Shown here piece after piece: positions 22,384 through 33,839 of a DNA stretch of 64,000 nucleotides. Made by a program: the position numbers and the translations under genes. The notes below the pieces were generated by a model. That model saw only the letters and a list, made by a program, of their open reading frames with translations. It was not told where the DNA came from and searched no databases. Numbering within the stretch: the first letter of the stretch is position 1; each line of letters starts with the position of its first letter. The stretch is taken from positions 153,626-217,625 of the forward strand of contig MNCI01020745.1 in assembly GCA_015680685.1 (NCBI GenBank), given 5' to 3'. Source of the stretch: Gnetum montanum. Its lineage: Eukaryota; Streptophyta; Gnetopsida; Gnetales; Gnetaceae.

Positions 22384-22640
22384 TGTAGTAAGAATGATGC
22401 TAACATAGTCACAAGTATCCATTTACTATTTATAGTAAATGGATGGGTATTGTGATTGTGGCTCATTCCAAACTTACTATAAATGGTAACTATGCTAAAA
22501 GTATATGATTGTTGACCAAGGCTAATGTAGTAAGGATGGTACTAGTGTAGTCACAAAAGTTCATTTACTATTTATAGTAAATGGATGGATTTTGTGGCCA
22601 TAGTTCATTCTCAATTTAACACAAATAATAACTACATTGG
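22384..22640 (+). repeat. Duplicated U3 segment with hairpin in G LTR
   Basis: A segment of about 142 bp occurs twice (from 22384 and from 22526). Each copy holds a hairpin: CCATTTACTA-TTTA-TAGTAAATGG at 22419-22442, with a 10-bp stem, and the equivalent at 22561-22584. The copy at 33840-35100 does not show this duplication clearly. Confidence 0.7.
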
Positions 22641-22730
22641 GAGAGGATGACCGTTACAACCTACACATTGACACCAATCTATTAGCAATCATGGTAGTTG
22701 TGCATAGGTCCAAATATAGTAATCCTACCA

Positions 22731-22738
22731 TATAAAAA
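22731..22738 (+). promoter_or_regulatory. TATA box of G LTR
   Basis: TATAAAAA in CCATATAAAAACCCAAC. Its counterpart is at 34474-34481 (CCTATAAAAACCAAC). The shared downstream text CAACACCATTTT supports homology of the two LTRs. Confidence 0.65.
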
Positions 22739-23400
22739 CCCAACATCAACACCATTTTCAAGTTTCAACTTTTGGGAAATTCCAACACTTTGTCATTCTC
22801 AAGAATTTCACATTTTGCAACCTCTTGTAGCAGTTCTAAACTTCACCCATGTAATAGTAATTTTTGCACTTCCATAACTACCAAAATAGCCTTATTTCCA
22901 CTCTTTGGTAGTAGAAAGTGGTACTACACTAGGCACAAAGATTCCCACATAGCTACCATTACACTAAAAGATGAAAATCCATTTCCATAACCATGTTGTA
23001 GACCCTAGTCAAAACTAACAAAAAGTTGCTAGAAATTGGAGCTTGGAGGAAATTGGATCATGAGGTTTTCATAGAATACATCCTACCTTCTCTAACAAAC
23101 TTCAAGCTCCTACGAGCAACTTTTGGTGCCCTTGGCACAAAATATATACTTTGTGAACCTTATTCTTTATTTTCATTTAAATAAAGTTATTTTTCATGTT
23201 GTGTAAGTTTTAGTTTATGTTTTCATTTCTATATTTGTTTTCATTTTCAAATCTATAACTGCAACTTCATTTCCATTTACATTAACATTTTTCATTTTTG
23301 TCTTCATTTCTAATTTTGTCTATGTCTATGTTTATGTTTGTATTTTCCATTTCCATTTACATTTTTTAAGTCCTTGGGTGATCAGTAAGGCCATCTAGGG

Positions 23401-23628
23401 TACCTTGAATTCTATTTGTCAAAGGCCCTTGGGATTCCGAGTTATAATGATTTAGAAACTCAAATCTTTTGGTTACCATTTCAAAAACCAAAATTTCTAG
23501 CACCAATAGTTTTTTGGTGCAAGAAGGAGGGCCTCCACCTAAATTCTTGGCCAAAACCCTTATTCAACTATCACATTTTTAAGTTCTCAAATCTATGAAC
23601 ATATTTTATTAAAATGTTGTAAATTAGT
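23401..23628 (+). other. G sequence between LTR and B insertion
   Basis: May include the end of U5 and a primer site, but I could not identify a tRNA match. The last five bases TTAGT are the left target duplication of B. Confidence 0.4.
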
Positions 23629-24408
23629 TGATGAGTGGTGAGGTACCCCTACACTCAACCATACGAATACGAGCGTCGCATGCACGATTTGGTCGAACTC
23701 CACAGACTAAGTGCCTACATGCCTTATGGAACACTTAAGGTTAATTATTCGTTATCTTCCTAGACTTACTTGTAGTTGTCATGGTTGTATGGTTAAGTAA
23801 GTCTGAGGTATATGATTTTTATGTCTTTTCTATTTTATCTCTTATGCTAATAAGGTGAAGGGTGAAGAGATTAATTAACTAACTTTAACTAACTAACTAA
23901 GCCTTAATTAACCTAGCATCAGCATCCGTTCCCACTTACCATTCACACCCTGAGCTAGTGCAACCTTGGTTACCAAATGCTAATCGTTGCTGGGATCACC
24001 AAGTGTAACGCACGTGCTTGAAGTGGTTGTACTGAGGCACTTAACTAGGAGAGAAGGGTTGAGAGAGAATTAATGAACTAAGAAAGAATTTAAATGATAA
24101 AAAGTAAATAATAATAAATAAAATCCTATTTAGCCTATTCCATGCACTGCAAGGTTTATCCAAGAAGTTCGTCTTTATTGTCGTACACAAACTTGTGTTC
24201 AGGTACAATATTTGCTCGAATAAAGATCCGTTCACTTTGGAGCTCCTACTGCGGGCACATGGAAAATATTCTATCTCTGGAGGGATCAAACTACCAGAGT
24301 TTCACTACGGTCTAAGCCTAGGATGAGAAACAAGGGAGAGTCACCTCTTATTTATAGATTTGGTGGCGAACCGCAATATCGTGGCCCATGCGATATCGTA
24401 TCCCATCA
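23629..24408 (-). repeat. B 3' LTR (780 bp)
   Basis: TGATGAGTGG..CCCATCA. It is 99 bp shorter than the 5' copy, mainly because its U3 palindrome array has only about two units. TATAAATA (minus) at 24349-24356. It is followed inside by TACCCCTATGA, read on the minus strand as a short purine run before the LTR. Confidence 0.88.
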
Positions 24409-24770
24409 TACCCCTATGACTGAATAAAAACTTGTCCTTGAGTTCCTTATAAAATATTGGGAAGGTATGGGATTATTGACTGAATGGAACTAATGGGATG
24501 ACATGTGAATGGATCATCATTACAAGACAAAACAAAACTGGTGTTCATGACAACAAGAGTGAACACCTTATACATTTGACATCAAGCCTTATTTGGCAGT
24601 TGAGAAAGAAAGAGAGAGAAAGAAGTTTTGCTACTACCAATGTTAAGATTGCACCTTTCGTTGTTCATCCATAAGCATGCCATTCAATCTTGCTTCTTGC
24701 ATAGCTGCTTTAGCATTGCTCCATTCTAAGTGTTCTCTCCAAATCCAATTTTTTGTTGCATGATTGCCAT

Positions 24771-24831
24771 CTACACACACAAAACAATCTTGATATTAGC
24801 AAGGGTAAATGAATTTCAATGCAGTTGATAC
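24771..24831 (-). other. Intron-like module of B (61 bases)
   Basis: Minus strand AAG|GTATCAACTG at the donor side, a branch-like TTGCTAATA and TGTGTGTAG|ATGGC at the acceptor side. The same layout is in C (60 bases) and E (60 bases). Spliced use is inferred, not shown. Confidence 0.45.
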
Positions 24832-25264
24832 CTTGCTTCAGTGAAAGGTCCATTGGCTGGGTTGTGGTATGGCTGATGTGGACCTAGAGATATAATAGTG
24901 GTAACTACCGAAGGTGTAGGGGTTAGGAAAAAATCAAAAAAAATTGGGTCTAGACCCCCATGACTAAGAGAGGACCTCTAGTAGCAATAAAATGGAGAAA
25001 GAAAAGGAACAAGAAAGATGGATAAAAAGTGACAACTATGACATCGATGAAATGAATGTCAAGATGGAAATGAACAAAACAAAGTAAAATAGATTGCAAA
25101 AATGTTAGGGGAAAGAATTTAACTGGGGTACCAAAGAGGAATGCCAGTGGATCCTCCACAAAGCAGGCTTATGCCCTTAATGCCCTGACAAGCCCACATT
25201 CAAAGAGTCCGTAGGCTCTGGGAATGTCATTTGGAACAAGAGTTAAAGTCTTAACTACAAGAAG

Positions 25265-25588
25265 TTACCAAAAAGAAAATAATGTATCCACCAAAATATA
25301 CACTAATGATACAACCAGCAATGAGGTGAACAATGGAGAGAAGGATGGAGAGAAGAGAATGGAATGGAATCCCAAGAACAAGGTGGTGTATAGCCCCTTG
25401 TGGATTGCATGATTAATGTGACTTAGTAGATCACATTCCAAGTTTGGCCTCAAAAAAACCACATCCAGTGACTTCGCATCAATGTATTTGGCCAATCCAT
25501 CCCCTTGAAGTAACAAGAATGCCTTTCCAAAGAGCCACCACCATTCCGACGAAAGAAAAGGAGGAGAGAATGGGAAGCGAGAAGGGCC
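25265..25588 (-). pseudogene. ORF3 of B: short conserved ORF with hydrophobic C-terminus
   Basis: The minus frame is open for 108 codons from after the stop at 25589-25591 to the stop at 25265. No ATG fits the conserved part, so it is probably truncated. Visible blocks: EWWWLFGKAFLLLQGDGLAK, KSLDVV, HINHAIHKGLYTTLFLGFHS and a terminal hydrophobic run of about 20 residues (FTSLLVVSLVYILVDTLFSF). The same frame is kept in C and, with fewer stops than any other frame, in E. Athila elements are known for an envelope-like ORF after integrase with membrane segments. This is at that place, but similarity to any known protein is not established. Confidence 0.45.
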
Positions 25589-26240
25589 TTAGTTAGAGGG
25601 AACATTTTTATTGTTAGTTCCATAACTAGTGCTTGTAGCCCAAATGATTATTTCATCTAAGGGGTGTGCTTTGAATTCTCACTATTTTTTTATGTGTTTA
25701 TGCGTGAGAACCACACCATGCAAAGACTTTGTTATTTTTATTTAATTAGCTTCCCAATAATTGGGTAATGTCGAAACGGTAAGAAAACTCAAGAATAAAA
25801 CATCCAAGCACCCAAGAGAACGGCCAACACAAATGCATCAAGTTCCCTTGAAGTCACACCCTTTTCAAGCCTTGAGTCCTTCCTTAGTTGGAGAAATACC
25901 TAGTCATCGATTCGTTATAGTTCTTATTAGAAAGGGACTGTACATTTCCAAGTCGAGAGAGACCATAGAAAATTGTGGATGTATGGATGAAGTGGACTCA
26001 TTGCCTGCTATATCAAAAGAAACATACCGTAGTATCAACATCATGACTTAAAGGTAAAAACAAAACATGANCAAAAAAAAACGTGTAAAACAAAAATGTG
26101 TAAAAAAAACGTGTAAAACAAAAATGTGTAAAACAAAAACGTGTAAAACAAAAATTAAAAAGAACTGAGGGCCCCAAATGATTAGCATAGGTGGCCATCT
26201 CCCCCATGACTGAATGGAAAGGGAGAGATCTAAAATAATG

Positions 26241-27582
26241 AGTGTCTATTTGACTTTCTTAAAAGTTCCCAACTTCTCCCCATTAATGTTCTTAGATTAA
26301 GGGGTGGAAGTTGGCGACACTCATATTCCAATGTATCTATGCTTTCGGTATGGGCATGGGTTGTTCCCCCAGTTTGTTTCATGCATGTTAATGTGCTACT
26401 CTCTTGATCAGCTATCAACCACTGGGTGTTCTCTTGTTTAGTGGTTGCTACATATAAGCACCTTTGAATGTTATCCTCTGGTGCACACCGGTTACATAGA
26501 GGAGATGTTAAATTTCGTAGCACCCATTATTCCTACATGTCATCACCCTCTGAGTCACTGTATGTGATGCATGGAACTTTCTTCTTCTCAATATTTTCAT
26601 AAATATTTACCTTAGATATCTCCAAGGAAAGATCATGGATCCCGAGGCATGCATCTATTATGCTTAGCCATGCCCTTCCCATTATAATTGGGAAGTCCCC
26701 TTCGTTGTTGTTAACTTCTATCACTAGGAAATATGCTAGGTATGACCAACCACACATAGTGGTAACAATGTCCTCCATCAATCCCAAGGGAATGGTGATG
26801 GACTGGTTTGCCAGCTCTAGTTGAATATTTCTCTTCTTAAGTTGGGACAGGTTCCAAGCTTGATACATTTCTCGTGATATTAAGTTGACTCTGAAACCTG
26901 AGTCAAGAAGAGCCTTATGTGGTTTGTTTCTGACAACTTGGAGGTAGAATAAGGGGCTACCAAGGTCAAATAGTTTCCTGGGAAGGTGTCCTACCTTGAT
27001 CTTGTTGGTAATGGAATGCGTTAACATAACCGTATGCATGAAGCTCTGTTGTTAGACTGAAGGGAGCCCCGAAGTCTTGTATGTTGGAGGAGCATGTATA
27101 GAATCAACCTCTTGTTGTTATGAGAACTTGTCTGGGATTTTGGTTTTGAAGAAAGGTATTCTCTTCTTGTGATTGTCAGAACCAGTAGCGAGTTGAATGT
27201 TTACAGCTCTCGTAGCATTACGTTGCTACGGTTGAGCAGGGAGTTACCCTTTCATTGTTGGAGCTGGTGGTAGTGGAACTATCGACGAAAGAGTGGCAGA
27301 TGGATTTGGAGGATGGCATGGATGTGGAGTGTCTCCTAAAGGAGAAGAAGTCCTTCTAAAGTACTCCCAAACTTGGTAATGCCATTGTGGGGTTGTGTGA
27401 CCCATAGAGTCACGTGAAGAAACCGACTACTGCACATAATAGCCATATGAATCCAGTTGCCGGTAAGGGTATTGTTGTCCAGGCGGTGGCATCCCCCATG
27501 ACTGTGGGTGTTTTCATTGCTGATGTTTCCTGATGGATTGTGGTGGAGTTCCAGTTGGATAGTACGTTAATAGTTGGTGGAA
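26241..27582 (-). pseudogene. B protease region with linker and post-protease segment
   Basis: Continuation of the gag frame after TAG: a proline-rich linker, then the aspartic protease with intact catalytic motif ALLDSGFRVNLIS, substrate-flap-like QSITIPLGLMEDIVTT and the DFPIIMGRAWLSI block, followed by YSDSEGDDM near 26540. A further segment (CNRCAPE.., QRCLYVATTKQENTQWLIAD) continues to the deletion junction near 26245. A few stops are present. The enzyme would process gag. The domain order up to this point is the same as in E. Confidence 0.8.
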
Positions 27583-29564
27583 CTATCTCAGGTTACCTTG
27601 GGAATAAGGTAACCTTTTGGGTGCTTGTCGTCTGTTAAGTCTCAGATTAAGTGCATACACCCTAGACTCCTATAGATGTGAGATAATTGGACAACATCCC
27701 TTAGGATGGTCATATTGGCAGATCTCACATCCACCATCATTTTCCATGTTAGAATCCACAACCTCATTGATGGTATTAATTTTCCCTTATCCTTGTTATG
27801 TGTAAGGCTTGAATCTCTTTGCTTTTTCTTGTTTTTGTCACTACTTCATTCCTCCTTAGACTCCTCTATGATTTTCAAGACAATTTCAAGTCTAGAGTCT
27901 AAGGAATCCCACAATTGATCCACCTTAGTTGATACTTTTGTTGTTAGCTTTTGAATCAGCAAGATTTTTCTATTCACCAACTCTTCGAGTGGTGACTCAT
28001 CCTCCTCATCACAAAATCTCACTCCCTTCTTTCGAAGGGAAGGATCATGGTTAGATTCTTCTACGCTTTCTCTTTTCTGTAGCTCCCCTTCTTCTTTGGC
28101 TACTTGCTCCAACAATCGATGAATTTCATGGGCTCTAAGTTCTGATAGTCTCCCTTGGGCATAAGTCCCAAGGGTTCTCCTAGTCTCATGTCTTAGCCCA
28201 TCTACAAGGTGGCGGAGTTGATCCCGCTATGCGTAACCATGGCCCGGGCAACGATGTAGCAATGTGTAGTATCAACCCATGGTAGCATCCAAGGGTTCGT
28301 GATTGCCTTGCTTCCATCCTTGGATCTGCTTATGCAATTTAGATACTCTAGAGTACATTTGATATTTATCATTGAATAGTTCTAACATTGTACTCCATCT
28401 CCTAATGGTTTTTGGCTCTAAGGACCAGTACCAACTCTCTGCTTCTTTTATGAGTATCCTGGGAAACAACTTTAGTTTCTTCCACTTATTCTCTATGTTC
28501 TGCAAGGCACATGCATCATGCAATGCCTATCAATGGTTCTACGGATCAGCGTTGTATCCCCCTTTGAAGCGTGGGATATTATTCATGTCTAAGTGCTTGA
28601 TTCGACTATCTTTTTGATGCCTTGTGGGTATTCTAACTACGTTTGTTATATCTAGCATACTTTGGGTGGCTAGTAGGGGCTCGTCATGATCATCTCTTTC
28701 ATGATGTCTATGATGTCTACGTTGTTCCCTACTTTCCCTTCATTCATGCCTAGATTCTCTTGACTACCCTTGTCCTCTCTCTCGACTTTCTCGTTGAGGT
28801 CTCTCATCTCATTTACCCTTATCCTCATCGTTATGCTCTTTATGGCTGCACCCAGATGTGGAAGGAGAGGGTGAATGATGTGATGAAGAGAAAGAAGAAG
28901 GAGAACCATCACCATGATGATGCTTCTTACCTTCTCTTTGGCTGCTACAGCCCCGATCGTGATGATAATCTAAGTGCCTGTCCTTGTCATGTTTTTTTGT
29001 TCCCTCAATGAACAGTTTGCATTCACAGGGATTAGAACCAAGGTTGTGTATCATGGAGCATAGGTTCTGATACCCCACCTCCTCACCATCGTTAGGAGGG
29101 GGAACATCATTTGATAGAGAACCCATTATAAGTGGTTCACCATCTTTGATTTCACTTAAGACGTGTGGGACCCCTTTTCCCTTCAACAATGTATGGTGGC
29201 TCTCCTGCCTTGAGTCCCTTAGACATTGTGCTTCTGTGGGATGATAATCCCTTGTGTCAAAATTTCCTATAATATATTCAGCATAGAGCTATGTCATGCC
29301 TATCTATGCAAGAGCACGGATAAGCATGTTAGGGACTACACGATTTGGAGGTAACACTATGTTACCTTGCAAATCTCTCCATTGCATCTGTTCATCCTGA
29401 TGGAGGATAAAAGTAAAATTAGGTATATACTCATCAGGATGAGTATATACCACCCTATATTGCTAAGGAATTGGCGGGTTTTGGTTATGTGTTTTAGACT
29501 GCCGACTGTTTCTTGTATGATCCCTAGGTGGTGAATTGCTCTTGTGAGAAGAAGAAGAAGACAT
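27583..29564 (-). pseudogene. gag: Gag of B, broken
   Basis: Minus-strand homolog of A gag, beginning MSSSSSHKSNSPPRDH at the ATG at 29564, with N-terminal YTHPDEYIPNFTFILHQDEQ, Ser/His-rich middle, core KHLDMNNIPRFKGGYNADP, LKLFPRILIKEAESWYWSLE, coiled-coil ESPLEELVNRK region and zinc knuckle CEICQYDHPKGCC (about 27735-27690). Several single-codon stops (TAG for CAG, TGG) interrupt it. The downstream TAG at 27583-27585 is at the same codon as the A gag stop. Confidence 0.85.
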
Positions 29565-29686
29565 TATATCTTATTCGGTGTGCTATTTAACCATTATATA
29601 ATTTTTTTTAATTAACCCTAAGGTTCATTTAAGCTCCCAACGATGTGAGTGATTTCCTATGTTCTACTTAGTGCACAAACACTTAG

Positions 29687-29704
29687 TCCCCGGCAATGAC
29701 ACCA
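29687..29704 (-). other. tRNA-Asp primer site of B
   Basis: Minus strand TGGTGTCATTGCCGGGGA, 15 of 18 matches to the exact site of A. The three differences are all transitions. It lies one base inside the LTR end at 29706. Confidence 0.88.
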
Positions 29705-29705
29705 A

Positions 29706-30584
29706 TGATGAGTGGCGAGGTACCCCAACACTTAACCATATGAATATGAGCATAGCACACGTGATCTAGTTGAACTCCACAGATTAACTGCCTACACACC
29801 TCATGGAACACTTAAGGTTAATTATTCGTTGTCTTCCCAAACTTACTTGTAGTTATCATGGTTATATGATTAAGTAAGTATGAGGTATATGATTTTTATG
29901 TCTTTTCTGTTTTATCTCTTATGCTAATAAGGTGAAGGGTGAAGACATTAATTAACTAAATTTAACTAACTAACTAAGCCTTAATTAACCTAGCATCAAC
30001 ATCTATTCCCACTTACCATTCACACCTTGAACTAATGCAACCTTGGTTACCAAATGCTAATCGTTGCTGGGATCACCAAGCGTAACGCACGTGCTCGAAG
30101 TGGTTGTATTGAGGCACTTAACTAGGAGAGAAGGGTTGAGAGAGAATTAATGAAATAAGAAAGTATTTAAATGATAAATATTAAATAAAAATAAATAAAA
30201 TCCTATTTAGCCTATTCCATGCATTGTAAGGTTTATCCAAGAAGTTCGTCTTTATTGTCATACACAAACTTGTGTTCAGGTACAATATTTGCTCGAATAA
30301 AGATCCGTTCACTTTGGAGCTCCTACTATGGGCACATGGAAAATATTCTATCTTTGGAGGGATCAAATTGCCAAATTTTCACTACGGTCTAAGCCTAGGA
30401 TGAGAAACAAGGGAGAGCCACCTCTTATTTATAGATTTGGCAGTGGACCACGATATCGTGGGGGATGACACAATATCACGTACGCGATATCGCGGGGGAT
30501 GCAATATCACGGTGGACGCAATATTGTGTACGTAATATCGTGGCCCATGCGATATCGCGTCCAATGGGATATCGCGTTCCATCA
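29706..30584 (-). repeat. B 5' LTR (879 bp)
   Basis: TGATGAGTGG..TCCATCA. Holds the AATAAA of R (minus, near 30251), TATAAATA at 30426-30433 and a longer palindrome array at 30450-30578, in which many GATATC cores have decayed to AATATC or AATATT. It has no hairpin modules of the A/C type. Confidence 0.9.
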
Positions 30585-31989
30585 CTAGTGTAGTTGGGTT
30601 TTTATTGTACTTTCACAGTAGTTGCTGAATTTCTAGGGGCTAGTGTAGTCTACCTAGAAAATCCAAATCCAAAAAGGCCCAATTCCATCTATTGGAAAAT
30701 CTAGTCAAATAAACCACATTTTCCACTCCCACCACCTAGTGTAGTTGGTTGGGATTTGCCATTTCAAAACTTAATTCCATTGGGAAAATCCAATTCTATT
30801 AGGGAAATCCAATTCCATTGGAAAAATTCATTTCCTTTGGGAAAAGCCAATTTTTTTGGGAAAACCCACTTCCATTGGGTAAATCCAATTTCTTTGTGAA
30901 ATCCAATTCCACTAGGAAAACCCAATTCTATTGGAAAAACCTAATTATGTTCAACGAATAAACCACTTTTCCCATTTTCACCACTCTGTAGTAGTTTCTC
31001 ACTACCTTTTATTTTTAGTTAATTACGTTAGTGGATTATCCCACTCATGAAATTTTTTTACTAAAAATAGTAAAAAGGCTTAAACCATCATTTGATAATG
31101 TCTTTCAACTAATCAACCATCTTACCCCTTAACTTGAAAAATATGACATGCAGTTTGTATCTATGACTTGAAAGACCTCATGGTCATAGAATGAAGGTAA
31201 TTACTTAGGCAAAGGAGCATAAACCCTAATTTCTTGGTTATCAATGAGGAGTTTTACAACCTCCTCTATGCCAAAATACAAGCTAGGCTTCTAATACCAT
31301 GCTCCAAATCTGATGCTAAGTGTTAATTCCAAATCATACACTAGGATGGAAAAGAATAAATCCATCTCCTTAAGACAAAATTCCCCTCACTAATTTTATG
31401 CACAAATGCTCATACAACTCATAGAGGTTGATGCGTTTAGTGATGGAATTAACTTAGAGGATAATAAAGAAGAGGAAGATGAGTTTGAGGCTGATTAGAA
31501 TCTAGAAACCTTCATTGGAAGTCTTTTCCAATCTTTAGTTTCCCAAACCACTACACCCCACATCTCTTATCATATCAATGGGACAAGCCCCTCAGCCCAA
31601 CTCTCCTACTATCTATTTCATCCTATTTGAGTCTACACCCATTATTACCACACAACAAACACAACCTGTGTCTTAGTCCATCTCCTTGTTCTCATTAATA
31701 CCCTTTTCCACACAACCTTACTTCGTTCACCCAACCTAAGTGATGTCTACCTCATCATCTCCCATTGCCATGCTAGCAGGATCCTGATTGAATCCTTAAG
31801 CAACACAAGTTCCTCATCCTCTTTTCATCCCTTTTCACACCATAAGTTCCAACTCAAACATATTTTTCACTATTTAGCCCATCCATAACCACCATAGCCT
31901 ATCTTCTCCCTTCAATACTATAGCCTATTGTGAGGCCACCAACCTTACAACTTCTTCCTCAACCATCAACACAAGAACCACAACCCATA
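30585..31989 (+). other. G internal leader, no clear gene
   Basis: Begins with the right target duplication of B. Contains the 20-bp repeat field at 30772-30948. A Glu/Asp-rich open stretch near 31450-31490 and a Ser/Thr/Pro-rich stretch at about 31500-31980 may be the decayed N-terminus of gag, but no conserved block is visible. Confidence 0.5.
30772..30948 (+). repeat. 20-bp minisatellite in G leader
   Basis: About nine diverged units with consensus ATTCCATTGGGAAAATCCAA, nearly all exactly 20 bases apart. The unit is partly self-complementary (TTGG..CCAA). It begins about 190 bases after the insertion site of B. Confidence 0.8.
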
Positions 31990-33256
31990 AGGATGCCCCA
32001 AGGCTTGGATTAAGCTTTCCAAATGATCCAAGACCTTAACACAAAGCTACAAAAACTTAAAGCCAACACAACTTAGATGGTTAAGGCTTTAAATTTCTAC
32101 CAATATGATCCTATAAGCCCTACAGTACCTCAAATAACCTTTCCCATAGGTTTTCCTATTCCAAACTTCATCAAATATAGTGGTGAAGGGGATCACAATG
32201 CACATCTATTCACCTTTCAATCTGAGTGCCTTTTTTTTCAAGCTTAGCCACATATGATACTGAGGATTTTCCCTATGTCCCTCAAAGGTAATTTTCTAGG
32301 TTGGTACCAAATCCTACCTAGAGGTTCAATCTCTTCCCTTGAGAACTTGATTAACCAATTTTTCAACCACTTCAAATACAACTCGATGTTGAATGCAACA
32401 TTATCTCAACTAATGAAAGTGAAGTAGGGGCCACTTGAATCAATCAAAAGCTTCATTCAAAGGTGGAACTCAACACTTAATGAGATTCAAGAGCCTATTT
32501 CTAAAACTTACCTCTTGACCACCTTTATAAGAGAAGTAAATGACTTTATCAAGTTAAGGATTTACTACCTAGATCCTTTATCATTAAGCCAAGCATTCTT
32601 GAAAACTAAGAATATTGAGAAGGTAGTTGAGGCAAGTAACAATTGAGCCTACGTGACCTACAAAAATCAACATACAAGGAGGGATAGGAATAAATCCAAG
32701 CAAAAACATACAACTATGACTGTAGTAGCAAAAGATTCAAAACAAGAAGAGAGACAAGGATCACCATCATGTACCACATCTTCCAACTCATCCCAACCAT
32801 TCACTTCCTACATCCCAAATCAATCAAGACCAAACTTTGGACATAAGGATAGGCCTCAGTACACTAGGTTGCCTATGAAATCCTCCAAGCTTATAGGACA
32901 TTTGCTTAAAGATGATTGTATACAAAATAAGAAACTTTCTAGAGTGGCTCGTAAGAGGTATGATCATCTTTGAGACATAGCTAGAGATCCAATGTTAGCT
33001 ATCAAAGATGATCCAAAGCTAGTGAAGTACTTTAGACTACATAGGTATTACCATGATCATCAAATGGCTAGTCATGACATCGATTTTTTCCTAGCATTAA
33101 ACGATGACCTTCAAAAAATGATAGATAATGGGAAGTTGGTGTTGAATGATCCCAACTCTACAAGCACCAACAACAACTCCTATATCATAGCCTCATTCAC
33201 AAAAATCAAATGGTCTAATCCCCATAGGGAACTGTTTGTCATCAGAGTATCATCAT
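31990..33256 (+). pseudogene. gag: Tat-type gag of element G, broken
   Basis: Starts with a coiled-coil-like MIQDLNTKLQKLKAN (near 32020). Then comes the gag core: IPNFIKYSGEGDHNAHLFTF (about 32161-32220), LRIFPMSLKGNFLGWYQILP, then RGSISSLENLINQFFNHFKY. Farther on is the LIGHLLKDD-like charged region and a degenerate zinc-finger site KYFRLHRYYHDHQ..LQKMIDNGKLVL (about 33025-33150) where the usual cysteines (KYCxYHxxxGHxTxxC) are lost. The frame is constant from at least 32653 to 33256 with single stops. The core motifs fit the Tat lineage, not Athila. It would package RNA into particles. Confidence 0.75.
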
Positions 33257-33839
33257 GATTTCAAAACACAAAGATTAGAGAGCCATCTGTCATATGGATA
33301 CCACCTTCCCACCCCCCCCACCCCCCCCCGCCCCACCCCCCCCCCTCAATGGCTTAATGTAATCAATGATTTGATAATCCTCCAAAGCCTAGGAAACCAT
33401 TCATTTTTTGGGTCCCTTCACCTTCAAAAAGTAAGCCTACAACAAAAACCCACGACCAAAGCCCACTTATAGTATCTCATAGCTCAAAGGTTAGTAAGAA
33501 ACCACCATCACAACTATGAAAAAAGAAACCTATCGCCAAACCAATAAATAATCCCACTGAAGGTAACTAACTAAGACCTACACCAAGATAAATTGCATCC
33601 ATTAATAAGGGGCCCAAGGCACATGCACCAAAACATAAGCTATAAACTCTAAGAAGGATGGAGGAGATTAGAAGCACTAAAGTTAAAACTAGCAACCCTA
33701 TGACCTACTAAGGCCTAAAACAAGCAATCCTATAGCCCACCATGGCCTTAAATTGGCAACTATCTTTAGCCTATTTACAACTTAGTTTATATCCTTATAG
33801 CCTACAAAATAATAGTTTACAACTGAAATTATTTCATAC
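33257..33839 (+). other. G post-gag sequence, no gene
   Basis: Contains the C-rich tract at about 33308-33346 and several short GCCTA-type repeats (about 33690-33800). No protease, RT or integrase motif seen before the probable LTR. Confidence 0.5.
33308..33346 (+). repeat. Poly-C tract
   Basis: Nearly uninterrupted cytosines (several runs of 4 to 10, broken by single A or G) in otherwise AT-rich DNA. The minus strand could form a G-quadruplex. It may also reflect a sequencing or assembly slip. Confidence 0.9.

Larger units (their letters stand above)
21837..23400 (+). repeat. G probable 5' LTR (ends approximate)
   Basis: Candidate start TGTTTGAAACACC at 21837, TATA box at 22731. An AATAAAG lies near 23202, in a long T-rich R/U5 with repeated TTTCATTT-type text (about 23150-23360). 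Aligns with 33840-35100 in several blocks. Confidence 0.5.
24409..26240 (-). other. B 3' region (post-pol region)
   Basis: Mostly non-coding. Holds the intron-like module (24771-24831), the ORF3 remnant (25265-25588) and a short repeat of TGTAAAACAAAAA-type text at about 26085-26155. One unresolved base (N) is at 26071. The whole stretch corresponds to 59595-61550 of E and 50361-52360 of C. Confidence 0.7.
23629..30584 (-). mobile_element. Element B: non-autonomous Athila-type element (LTR-gag-protease-LTR, 6956 bp)
   Basis: Complete element on the minus strand: 5' LTR 29706-30584, primer site, gag, protease, 3' region, 3' LTR 23629-24408. Target duplication is TTAGT (23624-23628) against CTAGT (30585-30589), one transition apart. 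RT, RNase H and integrase are absent: the post-protease sequence passes directly into the post-integrase sequence of E at about 26240-26252. The same junction is present in C. It would have depended on enzymes from another element. Confidence 0.88.

Noticed and set aside
25224-25412. Plus-strand frame MSFGTRVKVLTTRSYQKENN in B, conserved at 51199-51387 in C
   Set aside because: It is antisense to ORF3. The equivalent stretch in E has many stops in that frame but few in the sense frame, so the sense reading is preferred. Not fully excluded.
26071-26155. Short TGTAAAACAAAAA repeats with an N, as a possible telomere-like or satellite motif
   Set aside because: They correspond to a low-complexity T/A-rich segment also in C and E after integrase. 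The N shows the base call is poor here.
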